From an uncultured Coriobacteriales bacterium (GTDB lineage: Bacteria; Actinomycetota; Coriobacteriia; Coriobacteriales; UMGS124): a stretch of 64,000 nt of DNA. Of the stretch, positions 23,342 through 33,063 are shown in pieces. A program made the position numbers and the translations under genes. The notes under the pieces were generated by a model. It did not search any database. It saw only the letters and a list, made by a program, of their open reading frames with translations, and was not told the origin of the DNA. Every line of letters begins with the position of its first letter. Position 1 is the stretch's first letter. Where the stretch lies: the NCBI GenBank assembly GCA_902464015.1, contig CABQHM010000007.1, positions 10,715 to 74,714 on the forward strand, given 5' to 3'.

Positions 23342-25135
23342 CTATTTCACAATGGGCATCTCAAAGCGCTCGAACGCCTCCACCATCTTCTTGTGGCGCA
23401 GGACGAAGTGCACCGCCGGAGACGTGTTTTTGGACACGAGCACCCACCCATCCGGGCGCACGGTGATCTGAATGTTGCGAAAGCCCAGGTCAGGCCCCCA
23501 CGCGAGGTGCCATGTGGGGTGTGCCGCCGCGAACGCCTCGGTTTGCTCGATGTGCTTGCGGTAGGTTTGGGCGCCATAGGGAACGCTGTGCGTGCAAAAC
23601 GCCTCGCCCAGCGCCAGGTGGGCAGATGCGGCGCTGAGGTTGCCCTCGTCTACGCGCGAGATGGTGACGACGGTCTCGCCGTGGGCAAGCTCGCTTTCAG
23701 CGCGTGCAAGCTGTGCCGCGCGTGCCATGCGAACCCGTTGCGCTTCCGCCTCGTCGAGTGTTGAGGCGGCAATCGCCTCTTCGAGCAGCTCTTCACTCAT
23801 GGTGTAGAGGGGCGGCGCCGACATGACGTGCATGCGCTCGCCGCTTTGCGCAGCCTCATGCATCAGGAAAGCGGCCAGCTCGCCCGCTTGCTGCACGGTA
23901 TAGACGTTTGCGAGGGGCTTGGCGGTCGCAAGCAAGTCGTTTGCGCGCTGTCTGAAATGAGCGACCGTCCCCTCGTCGCGGAAAAGCTGGCAGCCCACGT
24001 GTTCGTAGGCGCCCGCTACGGCCTGGCCTTCGAGCGCCGCTGTCTGCGACGAGCGCACGAGGTGCGCGAACGGCCCCGTTGGCTGCGAGGGCAGGTAGTA
24101 AGGCCGGACCATGCCTGTCATATACAGGGGAAGCCAGGCCTCAAGTCCGAGCATCATTTCGGGCAGGCCGCGTCCCACGTTATGTATGTTGTCGATGGGG
24201 TGTCCTGTGCGCAGCAGCACCGCGAGGGAGGCTATCCATCGAGCAGGAAACTCGGGCTTGGCCTGCATTTTGTCTTGCATTGGCATGTCAGAGAACATGA
24301 CGACGGAACTGCCTGCGGGCTCGGTTGCCGCAGCGGCGAGAAAGTCCAGCTCGGCCTGGCAAAAGCCGTCGACACCTGCATAAAACGTGTAAAGGGCCTC
24401 TGTCGCGGGGTTCTTCCGTGCCTCCTCGCCACTCTTGCCTGCAGCCTCTTCTTGCGCGTGCACCGCCTGCATTGCAGCCAGGTAGGTGTCGAGATTGAAC
24501 GAGTCGAGCTTGCGCAGGAACGGCTCGATGCTCGATTGGGTCTGTGCGTCCTGCTCGGCTTGCAGCCAAGCCGATGTGAGTGTGGCGAGCGCCTTCAAGG
24601 CACTTTCGCCTTGCATGTCCATCTCGGAAACGACGTCCCCGTCAGGCCCGGCTGCCTCTTTGCACAAGGCAAGCAATGCGTCCTGCGCGTTTGCGCCAAG
24701 TGCCCTCTCGGCAAAGAATGTGCCCGCTGCCTGGGCGAACTCGTCGAAGTTCGAGACGTTGCGGGTCTGGGAACACACGCGGGAGATGTAGGAGGGGCTG
24801 TATCCCAGCGCCTCGGCAAGCTTGGCGCGCGTCACACCGAAGGCATCGAGTAGGGCTGTGAGCTTGGCGCCCGCCCCCTGCGGGGTCTGGCTGCGCGAGC
24901 CTGCAAGCAGTGCCTCGCATATCTTGTCGGCGTCGAGCACGCGGCCCTTCTCCTGTGCCAGCTCGCACAGGGCAAGCGCAATCTCCCGCGCCGGAAGCGA
25001 CCCCGCGTCGGGCGTGCGCGTGCCGGCAAGGTAGCGGCTTACTGTGGAGGCGGACATGCCGCAGGCCTGTGCCAGCTCTTTGCCCGTGCAGCCGGCCCCG
25101 TCCATGCAGCGCCTCAACACCTGCGAGAATTCCAT
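23342..25135 (-). CDS. Large HTH protein with two DNA-binding-like segments
   Basis: A 597-residue cytoplasmic protein. Residues 1-40 form an XRE-like helix-turn-helix (GKELAQACGMSASTVSRYLAG), and a second one lies near residue 100 (TRAKLAEALGYSPSYISRVCS). The remaining 450 residues are helical and then mixed; they include FYAGVDGFCQAELDFL and end in a possible ligand or membrane-proximal region that I do not recognise. The ATG at 25135 is preceded by AAAGGGGGA; the upstream frame has no ribosome site. It is divergent from paaK and may regulate it or the lipoprotein with which it is co-transcribed. Confidence 0.7.
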   Translation of the reverse strand: MEFSQVLRRCMDGAGCTGKELAQACGMSASTVSRYLAGTRTPDAGSLPAREIALALCELAQEKGRVLDADKICEALLAGSRSQTPQGAGAKLTALLDAFGVTRAKLAEALGYSPSYISRVCSQTRNVSNFDEFAQAAGTFFAERALGANAQDALLALCKEAAGPDGDVVSEMDMQGESALKALATLTSAWLQAEQDAQTQSSIEPFLRKLDSFNLDTYLAAMQAVHAQEEAAGKSGEEARKNPATEALYTFYAGVDGFCQAELDFLAAAATEPAGSSVVMFSDMPMQDKMQAKPEFPARWIASLAVLLRTGHPIDNIHNVGRGLPEMMLGLEAWLPLYMTGMVRPYYLPSQPTGPFAHLVRSSQTAALEGQAVAGAYEHVGCQLFRDEGTVAHFRQRANDLLATAKPLANVYTVQQAGELAAFLMHEAAQSGERMHVMSAPPLYTMSEELLEEAIAASTLDEAEAQRVRMARAAQLARAESELAHGETVVTISRVDEGNLSAASAHLALGEAFCTHSVPYGAQTYRKHIEQTEAFAAAHPTWHLAWGPDLGFRNIQITVRPDGWVLVSKNTSPAVHFVLRHKKMVEAFERFEMPIVK

Positions 25136-25323
25136 GGCATCCCCCTTTGAGCCAAGATTCTTGGTGCCATCAGTATAGAGCCCCTTGCCCGCCAGCAGGT
25201 TCGTCCGTCTGCCGACGGTTGCATACAGCCGCGCGTGCTTCTTGGTGCCAAGCGCCGCCGGATGCGCTATAGTGCAAGCCATGCGCAAGAGACGCACACC
25301 GACCATAGAAAGGGGATACCCGC

Positions 25324-26562
25324 ATGAAGATGAAGCCGTTCCAGCTGGACGCCATCCTCAAAGAGCTCACGACCATTCAGGAGCGTAGTCCGTTCTACGC
25401 CAAGAAGTTCGCGGGCATCGACATGTCTACCATCCGCACGCAGGAGGACTTCGAGAAGCTTCCCTTCTCCGAGAAGGCAGACCTGCGCGAGGCGTATCCC
25501 CTGGGAATCCAGGCGGTTCCCGACGAAGAAGTCGTTCGCATCCACTCCTCTTCGGGCACGACCGGCACCCCCGTCATCATCCCTTACACCCAGAAGGACG
25601 TCGACGACTGGACCGAGATGTTCGCCCGCTGCTACCGCGCCATCGGCTGCACGAGCAAAGACCGCATTCACATCACCCCTGGTTACGGCCTGTGGACTGC
25701 AGGCATCGGCTTCCAGCTCGGTGCCGAGCGCATGGGCGCCATGGCCATTCCCATGGGCCCGGGCAACACCGAGAAGCAGCTGCGCATGATGGAGGACCTG
25801 CAGTCCACCGTCCTGTGCGCCACCTCGTCGTACGCCCTGCTTTTGGCCGAGCGCATTGCCCAAGAAGGCATCCGCGACAAGCTCGCCCTCACCAAGGGCC
25901 TCATTGGTTCCGAGCGCTGGGGCAAGAAGATGCGCGAGCGCATCGCCGACGAGTTGGGCGTCAAGCTCTACGACATCTACGGCCTCACTGAGATTTATGG
26001 CCCGGGCGTGGGCGTGAGCTGCGATTATGACTGCGGCATCCATGTGTGGGACGACTATGTGTACGTGGAGGTCGTCGATTCCAAGACGGGCAAGAACCTG
26101 CCCGACGGCGAGGTGGGCGAGCTCGTGATCACCACGCTCGTCAAGGAAGGCGCGCCGCTCATCCGTTACCGCACGCACGACCTGTCGAGCATCATCCCCG
26201 GCGAGTGCCAGTGCGGATGCGAGCACACTCGCATTTCCCAGCTTGTTGGCCGCACCGACGACATGTTCAAGGTCAAGGGCGTCAACATGTTCCCCGCTCA
26301 GGTGGAGGAAGTCTGCGCCGCTGTTGACGGTGTGAGCAGCGAGTATCAGGTCATGATCGACCACCTTGCCGGCAAGGACATCATGACTGTGTACTTCGAG
26401 TGCGACTCGGACGACCCGCTCGTGCGTCGCGACATCGAGGCCACGATGGTCGAGACGTTCAAGAACCGCATCGGTGTCACCATCGTGCCCAAGGCCGTGG
26501 GCATCGGCGACCTTCCCCGCTCGGAGAAGAAGTCCACGCGTATCTACGACAACCGCTACTAA
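25324..26562 (+). CDS. paaK: Phenylacetate-CoA ligase family protein
   Basis: A 412-residue cytoplasmic adenylate-forming ligase joining an aryl acid to CoA with ATP. The AMP-binding P-loop SSSGTTGTP lies at 75-83, with the later motif DIYGLTE near 220 and RTDDMFKVKGVNMFP marking the hinge to the C-terminal domain. The length is slightly shorter than the 430-440 usual for PaaK, typical of the anaerobe subgroup. Substrates may be phenylacetate, indoleacetate or another aryl acid from amino acid fermentation. The ATG sits behind AAAGGGG. Confidence 0.88.
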   Translation: MKMKPFQLDAILKELTTIQERSPFYAKKFAGIDMSTIRTQEDFEKLPFSEKADLREAYPLGIQAVPDEEVVRIHSSSGTTGTPVIIPYTQKDVDDWTEMFARCYRAIGCTSKDRIHITPGYGLWTAGIGFQLGAERMGAMAIPMGPGNTEKQLRMMEDLQSTVLCATSSYALLLAERIAQEGIRDKLALTKGLIGSERWGKKMRERIADELGVKLYDIYGLTEIYGPGVGVSCDYDCGIHVWDDYVYVEVVDSKTGKNLPDGEVGELVITTLVKEGAPLIRYRTHDLSSIIPGECQCGCEHTRISQLVGRTDDMFKVKGVNMFPAQVEEVCAAVDGVSSEYQVMIDHLAGKDIMTVYFECDSDDPLVRRDIEATMVETFKNRIGVTIVPKAVGIGDLPRSEKKSTRIYDNRY

Positions 26563-26583
26563 GGCGGGCTGCATCGGGTTTGG

Positions 26584-26618
26584 GGGGCGCCTCGCGCACA
26601 TGCGGGGCGCCCCTTCTC
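26584..26618 (+). terminator. Weak terminator after paaK
   Basis: GGGGCGCC and GGCGCCCC arms around a 14-base loop, followed by TTCTC. It is a strong stem with a poor T-tract. Confidence 0.5.
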
Positions 26619-26727
26619 ATGTCCGTTTGCCGCAATGCGTCTATGCGCGCCGCTTTGCAGGTACAATGACCCAGACTGTGCCCCGGCCTTGTGGGCGGGC
26701 GCTACCTATATGAGAGGGAGAACACCC

Positions 26728-26994
26728 ATGATCGAGACCGACTTCACCCCCAAGGGCGTGTGCGCCCGCAACATCCACGTCGTTCTTTCCGACGACGGCA
26801 AGACCATCGAGTCCGTCGAGTTCACCAATGGCTGCAACGGCAACCTCAAGGCCATCGCCAAGCTCGTGAAGGGCGCGCCCGTCGACGAGATCGTTGGCAA
26901 GATTGCCGGCAACACCTGCGGCAACCGTCCCACCTCGTGCGCCGACCAGCTTTCCATCGCCCTGCGCGAGGCCCAGGCTCTCGCCGACGAGTAA
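26728..26994 (+). CDS. TSCPD-domain protein (TIGR03905 type)
   Basis: An 88-residue protein almost entirely made of a TSCPD domain: FTNGCNGNLKAIAKL at 33-47, then CGNRPTSCADQLSIAL. The usual P of TSCPD is replaced by A. The domain also occurs at the C-terminus of class II ribonucleotide reductases, where its paired cysteines bind metal or redox partners. Free-standing copies have no established function. The ATG at 26728 follows GAGAGGGAG. It is probably co-transcribed with the Rrf2 gene 9 bases downstream. Confidence 0.85.
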   Translation: MIETDFTPKGVCARNIHVVLSDDGKTIESVEFTNGCNGNLKAIAKLVKGAPVDEIVGKIAGNTCGNRPTSCADQLSIALREAQALADE

Positions 26995-27003
26995 GCACTC
27001 GCC

Positions 27004-27459
27004 ATGCTTGTTTCCACCAGGGGCCGCTACGGCATGCGCATGATGATCGACATCGCCCGCCATCAGGGTCAGGGCCGTGTCGCGTTGCGCGAGATAGGCG
27101 AGCGCCAGGGCATCTCCGTCAAGTACCTCGAGCAGCTTGCGCGCGCCTTGTGCGCTGCGGGCTTGCTTGAGGGCAGCCGCGGCCAGGGCGGAGGCTATGT
27201 CCTGGCAAAGTCGGCCGACGACATCACGGCCGGCCAGATCCTGCGTGCAACGGAAGGCTCCACCGCCCCCGTGTCGTGCCTGACGGGCGATGAGGAGTGC
27301 CCCCGACAGGCGGACTGTGAGACGAACGCCTTCTGGGTGGGTCTCAACAAGCTCATCAGCGCCTATGTCAACGGTTATTCCCTGGCCGATTTGGTCAACG
27401 ATTCGCAGGGCACGGGTCTCACTCCCGGCTCATGCATCGGCGCCAACCATAGGGGATAG
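27004..27459 (+). CDS. Rrf2-family transcriptional regulator
   Basis: A 151-residue regulator. The N-terminal winged helix (STRGRYGMRMMIDIA, ISVKYLEQLARALCAAGLL, GGYVLAKSADDITAGQIL) is typical. Three cysteines (C-x7-C-x5-C, in SCLTGDEECPRQADC) match the Fe-S cluster ligands of IscR-type members, so it may sense Fe-S status. No iscS or iscU gene lies nearby. Targets may include the adjacent TSCPD gene and the hypothetical gene at 27465. Confidence 0.9.
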   Translation: MLVSTRGRYGMRMMIDIARHQGQGRVALREIGERQGISVKYLEQLARALCAAGLLEGSRGQGGGYVLAKSADDITAGQILRATEGSTAPVSCLTGDEECPRQADCETNAFWVGLNKLISAYVNGYSLADLVNDSQGTGLTPGSCIGANHRG

Positions 27460-27464
27460 CTGAG

Positions 27465-28682
27465 ATGTCCGACGTTTCGCTAGACGACGAGGCGCTTAAG
27501 CAGGGCGAAGACGAGGCATCCCAGGGGCAGGAGCCTGCCCCTGCCGAGCCCATCGACGCGTCGAACCAGCTCAATTCCGACGGCGTCCCCTATGGCGAGC
27601 CCGACGATGACGGCAATGTCGCCGTCATCGCGAGCTTCATGGACATCATGGACGAGGTGGATTACGTCCCCGACGCCTCGTTTACCCTGCCTGCGGGATG
27701 CGTGCCGTACGTGTCGTGCGATAACTGGGCTGCCGCGGTGCAGGCCAACACCGACGGGCGCACGTTCACGCGCCTGGGATGCCTCGACCTCAACACGGGC
27801 GATTACACTGTTTTGCTCGAGGGGGGCATAACGGGGCAGGGCTACGCGGTGAGCGAGGCTCGCATCACCGATGACCTGGTGACATGGGTGGAGGTGCACA
27901 ACTCCACCGACGACTGGGCCTTCTATGCCTGTCGTTTCACGGGGACGCCCATCACGCTCACCTCGGCCGGTCTTGTCAAACTGGGCGAAGGCGACTCCGA
28001 ATGGCTCGCCCCCTCTTTTGATGCTTCCGGTAGCCAGGTGGTGTGGCAGGTCATGCCCGATCCGGCTGGGTCGCACTCCAAGGAACATTCGCACGCCTAC
28101 GTGTGGACTCTGGGTTCCTCGGAGGGCGCCGAGGTCTGGGACTCACCGGGCCGCTTTGCCTGTGCACCCTCCATCTCCGACGGTGTGCTCACCATCGCGC
28201 CGCGCGTGAAGGCCGATGAGGGCGTCTACTACGGGATAACAGCCCTGTCCATGGCAGGGCAGCGGGCTCAAATCGACCAGCTCGTAATGCCCGCGTCGGT
28301 CAAGCCGTTCTTCGCGACCTACACGAGTCTGGGGTTTGCCTTCAGCGTCGAGGCGAACTACGGCTACGGCGGTCTTCTCGGTTCCATGGGATATTACATC
28401 GGACCTGGCGAGGGCCCTTATCACTATGTCGTGCGTGAGCCGGGGGCCCAGATCTGCCAGGTCGGCGGGCTGCTCGTCGTGAAGAGCCGCATGTCGTATT
28501 TCGTCGTCGACGTCGCGCGTATGACGTACGCACGCATCACGGCGGCCAACGGCTGTACCGACTTCGGCGATTACCCTGCCACGCAGGGAGTTGTTAACAA
28601 GTTTGTAACGTTTGCCACTATAAAAGATGGCACTTCGGGGATACCTTCCAGCGTATTGGTAAGGATTTTTTCGCTTTCGTAG
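27465..28682 (+). CDS. Hypothetical beta-propeller-like protein
   Basis: A 405-residue protein with an acidic, disordered first 60 residues and no signal peptide. Recurrent blade-like strands follow (LDLNTGDYTVLL, EARITDDLVTWVEVHN, APSFDASGSQVVWQV), as in Tol/WD-type propellers. I do not recognise a family. It starts 5 bases after the Rrf2 stop and so belongs to the same transcript. The context gives no function. Confidence 0.65.
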   Translation: MSDVSLDDEALKQGEDEASQGQEPAPAEPIDASNQLNSDGVPYGEPDDDGNVAVIASFMDIMDEVDYVPDASFTLPAGCVPYVSCDNWAAAVQANTDGRTFTRLGCLDLNTGDYTVLLEGGITGQGYAVSEARITDDLVTWVEVHNSTDDWAFYACRFTGTPITLTSAGLVKLGEGDSEWLAPSFDASGSQVVWQVMPDPAGSHSKEHSHAYVWTLGSSEGAEVWDSPGRFACAPSISDGVLTIAPRVKADEGVYYGITALSMAGQRAQIDQLVMPASVKPFFATYTSLGFAFSVEANYGYGGLLGSMGYYIGPGEGPYHYVVREPGAQICQVGGLLVVKSRMSYFVVDVARMTYARITAANGCTDFGDYPATQGVVNKFVTFATIKDGTSGIPSSVLVRIFSLS

Positions 28683-28794
28683 GGTATACTGCATTACGAC
28701 TATGTATTTGTGACTGCGTGGTCGCGCGCGGCTGGTCCATCCAAGGCGAGCTGCCCCGGTGCGCATCGGATTTCGCTTGCGAAGGAGACTGCCC

Positions 28795-29511
28795 ATGGCA
28801 CAGGAAAAGTTCAGGATCCTGCTCGTCGAGGATGAGAAGCCCATCCGTGACGCGGTGACGGCTTACCTCGAGCGCGAGGAGAAGTATTCCGTCGTGGGCG
28901 TGGGCGACGGCCAGTCCGCCGTCGAGGAGTTCGAGAAGCACCAGTTCGACCTGGTCATCCTCGATCTCATGCTCCCCAAGCTTACCGGCGAGCGCGTTTG
29001 CCGCGCCATCCGCGACACCTCCGAGGTGCCGATCATCATGCTGACCGCCAAGGGCGAGGTCGACGACCGCATCATCGGCCTGCAGCTCGGCGCTGACGAC
29101 TACCTGGTCAAGCCCTTCTCGCCCCGCGAGCTCGTTGCCCGCGTCGGCGCGCTCCTGCGTCGTGCCCGCCAGGATTCCGAGCCCCAGCTCGAGGTTCTCG
29201 ACTTCGGCGAGCTTGTCATCGACGTCTCCGGCCACAAGGTCTCGGTCAACAAGCACGAGGTTGAGCTCACCGCTTCCGAGTTCAAGCTCCTCACCACGCT
29301 TGCCCGTTATCCCGGCCGCGTCTACACCCGTATGGAGCTCGTCGAGAAGGTCCTCGGCTACGACTTCGAGGGTTACGAGCGCACCATCGACTCCCACGTC
29401 AAGAACCTGCGCGCCAAGCTGGGCGATGACCCGCGCAACCCCAAGTGGCTCTACACCGTCCATGGCGTGGGCTATCGTTTCGAGGCCCCCAAGAAGGACG
29501 ACGCCGAGTAG
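28795..29511 (+). CDS. OmpR-family response regulator
   Basis: A 238-residue two-component regulator. The receiver domain has the acidic pair D13/E12 (LLVEDEKP), phospho-acceptor D57 in LVILDLMLP, and the MLTAKG and LVKPFSP switch residues. The C-terminal winged helix ends in YTVHGVGYRFEAP. It resembles actinobacterial RegX3/MtrA-type regulators. The start is ATG 28795 with GAAGGAG upstream. It pairs with the kinase 142 bases downstream. A partial terminator between them would make the regulator more abundant than the kinase. Confidence 0.93.
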   Translation: MAQEKFRILLVEDEKPIRDAVTAYLEREEKYSVVGVGDGQSAVEEFEKHQFDLVILDLMLPKLTGERVCRAIRDTSEVPIIMLTAKGEVDDRIIGLQLGADDYLVKPFSPRELVARVGALLRRARQDSEPQLEVLDFGELVIDVSGHKVSVNKHEVELTASEFKLLTTLARYPGRVYTRMELVEKVLGYDFEGYERTIDSHVKNLRAKLGDDPRNPKWLYTVHGVGYRFEAPKKDDAE

Positions 29512-29538
29512 GCAAGTCACCCTTTTGCACCAGCCCTG

Positions 29539-29580
29539 CGCCGGGCGTCTGGCCATATGGCTCGACGTTCGGCGTTTTTT
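29539..29580 (+). terminator. Terminator between response regulator and kinase
   Basis: CGCCGGGCGTC pairs (wobbles) with GACGTTCGGCG and is followed by TTTTTT. Read-through probably supplies the kinase. Confidence 0.75.
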
Positions 29581-29653
29581 GTTGCGGCCGCCTGCCTGCG
29601 CATGAGGCCGCGCCTTGTATTGTCAGACCTACTTTTGATTCGAGGTATGAGCC

Positions 29654-31102
29654 ATGGCGGGGGAGAAGCCGCGCGCTTCGCAGAATTCCAAGTTGAGCTT
29701 CAGGGCACGCGTTGCAACGGGCTTTGCCGTTGTCGCGATTCTCACGACGGTTCTGTTCGTGGTGGTGCTGAGCATCTCGTGGAACGAGGAGTTCCACAAC
29801 TACACGCGCTCCACGCTTGAGGAGCTCGCCGACTCCACTGCCGCCACCCTTGAGCGTTCCTATGCCAACAAGGGGTATTGGACGGCTTCCGATTTGGAGA
29901 CTGCCGCCTCAAGCGCCGAATCTCTCGAGGACATCGGTGTGCAGATCTGCGATGCCAAGAAGACGGCCGTGTACGATTCCACGCTTGCCGCTTCCGGTCA
30001 GACCGCCAATTCCTATGCGACTGACATGTCGCTGGCGCCTGCCGCCTCGCAGATGGTGAGCGTCGACGTGCATGGGCGCTCCGGCGAGAAGGTCGGCACA
30101 GTGTCGGTGTGGGTGTACGGCTCGGAGTACCTGCTCACCCAGCGTGACGAGTCCTTCCGCACCGGCTCGTTCAAGGCCATCGGCGTGGCCGGCTTTGTGG
30201 CCGTTTTGCTTTCCGTGATTTTGGGATTCGTCATCTCCCGCGTGCTCACGACTCCCGTGCGCACCATTTCCCACACGGCCGCCCGCATCAAGGAAGGCGA
30301 GCTGTCTGCCCGCTGCGGCGTCAGGGGCAAGGACGACCTGGGTCAGCTCGGCGAGACGTTCGACGAGATGGCCGAGAAGATTGAGAACGACCGCGAGCTC
30401 GAGCGCCGCCTCACTAACGACATGGCCCACGAGCTGCGCACTCCGCTCATGAGCATGCTTGCCACCGTCGAGGCCATGCAGGACGGCGTCTACGCGTGCG
30501 ACCAGGAGCATCTGGCGCTCGTGCGCAGCGAAATCACGCGTCTGTCGCGCCTGGTCGATGGCATGCTGTCGCTGTCGCGCCTGGAGAACGGCTCGGTGCA
30601 TATGGACAGCGTCCCCACCGACGCGGTCGAGCTTGTGGCCGGCATCACAGCCACTCACAAGGCCATGCTCGACGAAGTGGGCCTTGACCTGCGATTTGAG
30701 AATGCCTGCGACACCGACGAGCTTGTGGTGGAGCTTGACCGCGACACCATCACCCAGGCAGTGACCAACTTCATTTCCAACGCCATGCGTTACACGCCTG
30801 CTCCCGGTACCGTGACGGTGCGCGTGAGGCGCGACGGCAACGATGCGCTCATCAGCGTGCAGGACACGGGCATCGGCATTGCCAAGGAAGACATCTCCCG
30901 CGTGTTTGGTCGTTTCTGGCGCGCCGAGGAGAGCCGCAACCGTGCCAAGGGCGGCCTGGGCGTGGGCCTTGCCGTCACGAAGGAGATCGTCGACCGCCAC
31001 CACGGCAAGATCGAGGTTGACTCCACCCAGGGCGTGGGCACGACGTTCACCTTGCGCCTGCCCCTCAAGCAGCCCAAGATCAAGCAGTCCAAGGAAGACT
31101 AG
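29654..31102 (+). CDS. Membrane sensor histidine kinase
   Basis: A 482-residue kinase. Transmembrane segments lie at about 21-43 and 175-197, enclosing an extracytoplasmic sensor of 130 residues, followed by a HAMP linker. The HisKA domain has phospho-acceptor H259 in NDMAHELRTPL. The HATPase_c domain has the N-box NFISNAMRYTP and G-boxes DTGIGIAKED and KGGLGVGLAV. It is partner of the adjacent regulator. The signal is unknown. The start is ATG 29654, with only a weak GAGGT upstream. Confidence 0.92.
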   Translation: MAGEKPRASQNSKLSFRARVATGFAVVAILTTVLFVVVLSISWNEEFHNYTRSTLEELADSTAATLERSYANKGYWTASDLETAASSAESLEDIGVQICDAKKTAVYDSTLAASGQTANSYATDMSLAPAASQMVSVDVHGRSGEKVGTVSVWVYGSEYLLTQRDESFRTGSFKAIGVAGFVAVLLSVILGFVISRVLTTPVRTISHTAARIKEGELSARCGVRGKDDLGQLGETFDEMAEKIENDRELERRLTNDMAHELRTPLMSMLATVEAMQDGVYACDQEHLALVRSEITRLSRLVDGMLSLSRLENGSVHMDSVPTDAVELVAGITATHKAMLDEVGLDLRFENACDTDELVVELDRDTITQAVTNFISNAMRYTPAPGTVTVRVRRDGNDALISVQDTGIGIAKEDISRVFGRFWRAEESRNRAKGGLGVGLAVTKEIVDRHHGKIEVDSTQGVGTTFTLRLPLKQPKIKQSKED

Positions 31103-31227
31103 GCGCGGTTTTTCTATAGAAAGCCGTGTTGCGTCACCCAGGCGCTGGCATGGCATTAAATAATCAGTCGGTTGAGCAACCGGTTCGTGTGGCGGCGCCA
31201 GGGCCGCCCACGGTGAGAGGAGAAGCA

Positions 31228-32115
31228 ATGTCTGAGACTGAAATGCTGAGGCCCGACTCGCAGGGCAAGGTGCGCGACATCTACGATCTGGGCGACAAGC
31301 TGCTCATCGTTGCGAGCGACCGCATCAGCGCGTTCGACTACATCCTTCCCTCCGAGATTCCCTTCAAGGGCGAGGTGCTCACGCGCATCTCCAAGTTCTG
31401 GTTCGAGAAGTTCGCCGACCTGGTGCCCAACCACATGCTGTCCACCTCCGTCGCCGACCTGCCCGAGCAGTTCCAGCCCTACGCTGACTACTTGGCCGGT
31501 CGCTTCATGCTCGTGAAGAAGGCCAAGCCGATCATGGTTGAGTGCATCGTGCGCGGCTACCTCACCGGCAGCGGCAAGAAGACCTACGACCAGGACGGCA
31601 CCGTCTGCGGCATCAAGCTCCCCGAGGGTCTCACCGAGGCCTCCAAGCTCGCCGAGCCCATCTTCACCCCCTCCACCAAGGCCGCAATCGGCGACCACGA
31701 CGAGAACATTTCCTATGAGCAGCTCGTCGAGCGCGAGGGTGCCGAGATTGCCTCCCAGCTGCGCGACCTGTCCATCAAGATTTACTCCGCCGCCGCTGAG
31801 TACGCTGCCACCCGTGGCATCATCATCGCCGACACCAAGTTCGAGTTCGGCATCATCGACGGCCAGATCACGCTCATCGACGAGTGCATCACGCCCGACT
31901 CCAGCCGTTTCTGGCCGGCCGAGGGCTACAAGGAGGGCGAGGTCCAGGACAGCTTCGACAAGCAGTATGTCCGCAACTGGCTGAAGGCCAACTGGGACTT
32001 TACCGGCGAGCCCCCTGCGCTTCCCGCCGACGTCCTCGAGGTTTCCTCGAAGAAGTACTGCGAGGCTTATACCATGCTCACCGGCACTGAGTTCGTGAGC
32101 GAGGGATCTCGCTAA
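31228..32115 (+). CDS. purC: Phosphoribosylaminoimidazole-succinocarboxamide (SAICAR) synthase
   Basis: A 295-residue cytoplasmic enzyme joining CAIR and aspartate with ATP in purine synthesis. Recognisable family blocks are GKVRDIYDLGDKLLIVASDR, AFDYILP, PIMVECIVRGYLTGSG, FTPSTKA, IIIADTKFEFG and DECITPDSSRFWP. The ATG at 31228 follows GAGAGGAG; the longer frame to 31126 is unlikely. The stop overlaps the ATG of the next gene. The PurL/PurQ fusion lies 950 bases downstream. Confidence 0.96.
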   Translation: MSETEMLRPDSQGKVRDIYDLGDKLLIVASDRISAFDYILPSEIPFKGEVLTRISKFWFEKFADLVPNHMLSTSVADLPEQFQPYADYLAGRFMLVKKAKPIMVECIVRGYLTGSGKKTYDQDGTVCGIKLPEGLTEASKLAEPIFTPSTKAAIGDHDENISYEQLVEREGAEIASQLRDLSIKIYSAAAEYAATRGIIIADTKFEFGIIDGQITLIDECITPDSSRFWPAEGYKEGEVQDSFDKQYVRNWLKANWDFTGEPPALPADVLEVSSKKYCEAYTMLTGTEFVSEGSR

Positions 32116-32927
32116 TGAGCATGCGCAACCCCCAGAACGAGCGCTACACGGTCGAGCGCGAGGGTCGCTCTCAGGGAAGCGTCAAGCCTCGTACCGCCTC
32201 GGCCAAGCCGGCCTCCAAGGCGGGCGCCTCGGTGCGCACGACGAGCAAGCCCAAGCCGAAGAACGCCAAGCAGCGTGCGATGGCTGAGATGAACATGTCC
32301 AAGGAGGAGAAGAAGGCGGCCCGTGCCAAGGAGCGCGAGGCGGAGAACGTTGCCTACACTGCCATCGACATCCTCACGCGCAAGGACGCCCGCTACAAGA
32401 AGCTCCGTCGCATCTGGTGGGTGCTTCTCGTGGTTGCCGTCATCTTCACCGTGCTCTCCTGGGCTACCGTGAGCATCGAGATGCCCCTTGCGGTCAACAT
32501 CGTGTCGCTCATCCTTGCCTACGCGGCCATCATCTCCGCCCTCGTCATGGACTTCACCGTGGTGCGCAAGTGCCGCAACAAGCACCGTGACAAGGTCGCT
32601 TCCATGACGCGCAAGCAGCAGGAGCGCATCGTGTACGAGGCTCAGGTCGAGGCCGGCGCCAGGGCCGCCGCCAAGGCTGCCCGCAAGGAGGCCAAGAAGG
32701 CCGGCAAGTCGGCTGCCGAGATCGAGGCTGCCGCCAAGGAGGCCTGCGATATGGCGATGGCCGGCGTGAAGCCCGCCGATGACTCCGAGGCCGCCGACCA
32801 GGCGACCGCCAAGGACGAGGAGCCCAAGAAGAAGGCCAAGGAGCCTGCCGCGCCCCTCACACCCGAGGAAGAGCGCCTCGCCGCGGCCGCCCAGGTCGCC
32901 CGCGAGTTCGCCAACTCGAAGCGCTAA
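32115..32927 (+). CDS. Hypothetical membrane protein with long Ala/Lys tail
   Basis: A 270-residue protein. A basic, disordered N-terminus of about 95 residues is followed by two transmembrane segments near 97-120 and 125-148. The remaining 120 residues are charged Ala/Lys/Glu-rich coiled coil and predicted cytoplasmic. Its ATG shares a base with the purC stop (TAATG), so it is translationally coupled. No function is recognised and the link to purine synthesis may be only positional. Confidence 0.7.
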   Translation: MSMRNPQNERYTVEREGRSQGSVKPRTASAKPASKAGASVRTTSKPKPKNAKQRAMAEMNMSKEEKKAARAKEREAENVAYTAIDILTRKDARYKKLRRIWWVLLVVAVIFTVLSWATVSIEMPLAVNIVSLILAYAAIISALVMDFTVVRKCRNKHRDKVASMTRKQQERIVYEAQVEAGARAAAKAARKEAKKAGKSAAEIEAAAKEACDMAMAGVKPADDSEAADQATAKDEEPKKKAKEPAAPLTPEEERLAAAAQVAREFANSKR

Positions 32928-32938
32928 ATAAGGTATCA

Positions 32939-32980
32939 AGGGGATGTCACGCTTTGGCGGGCATCCCTACTTGTCTTTTA
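32939..32980 (+). terminator. Weak terminator after the purC operon
   Basis: AGGGGATG and CATCCCT arms, then a scattered T-rich stretch (ACTTGTCTTTTA). Confidence 0.5.
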
Positions 32981-33063
32981 CGCCTTTTACCAGCACAAAA
33001 GGTGTTTGCAAGCACGCCCGCACGCACACATTACTCAGCCGGTCTATCCGAAGGTAGGGTCAC

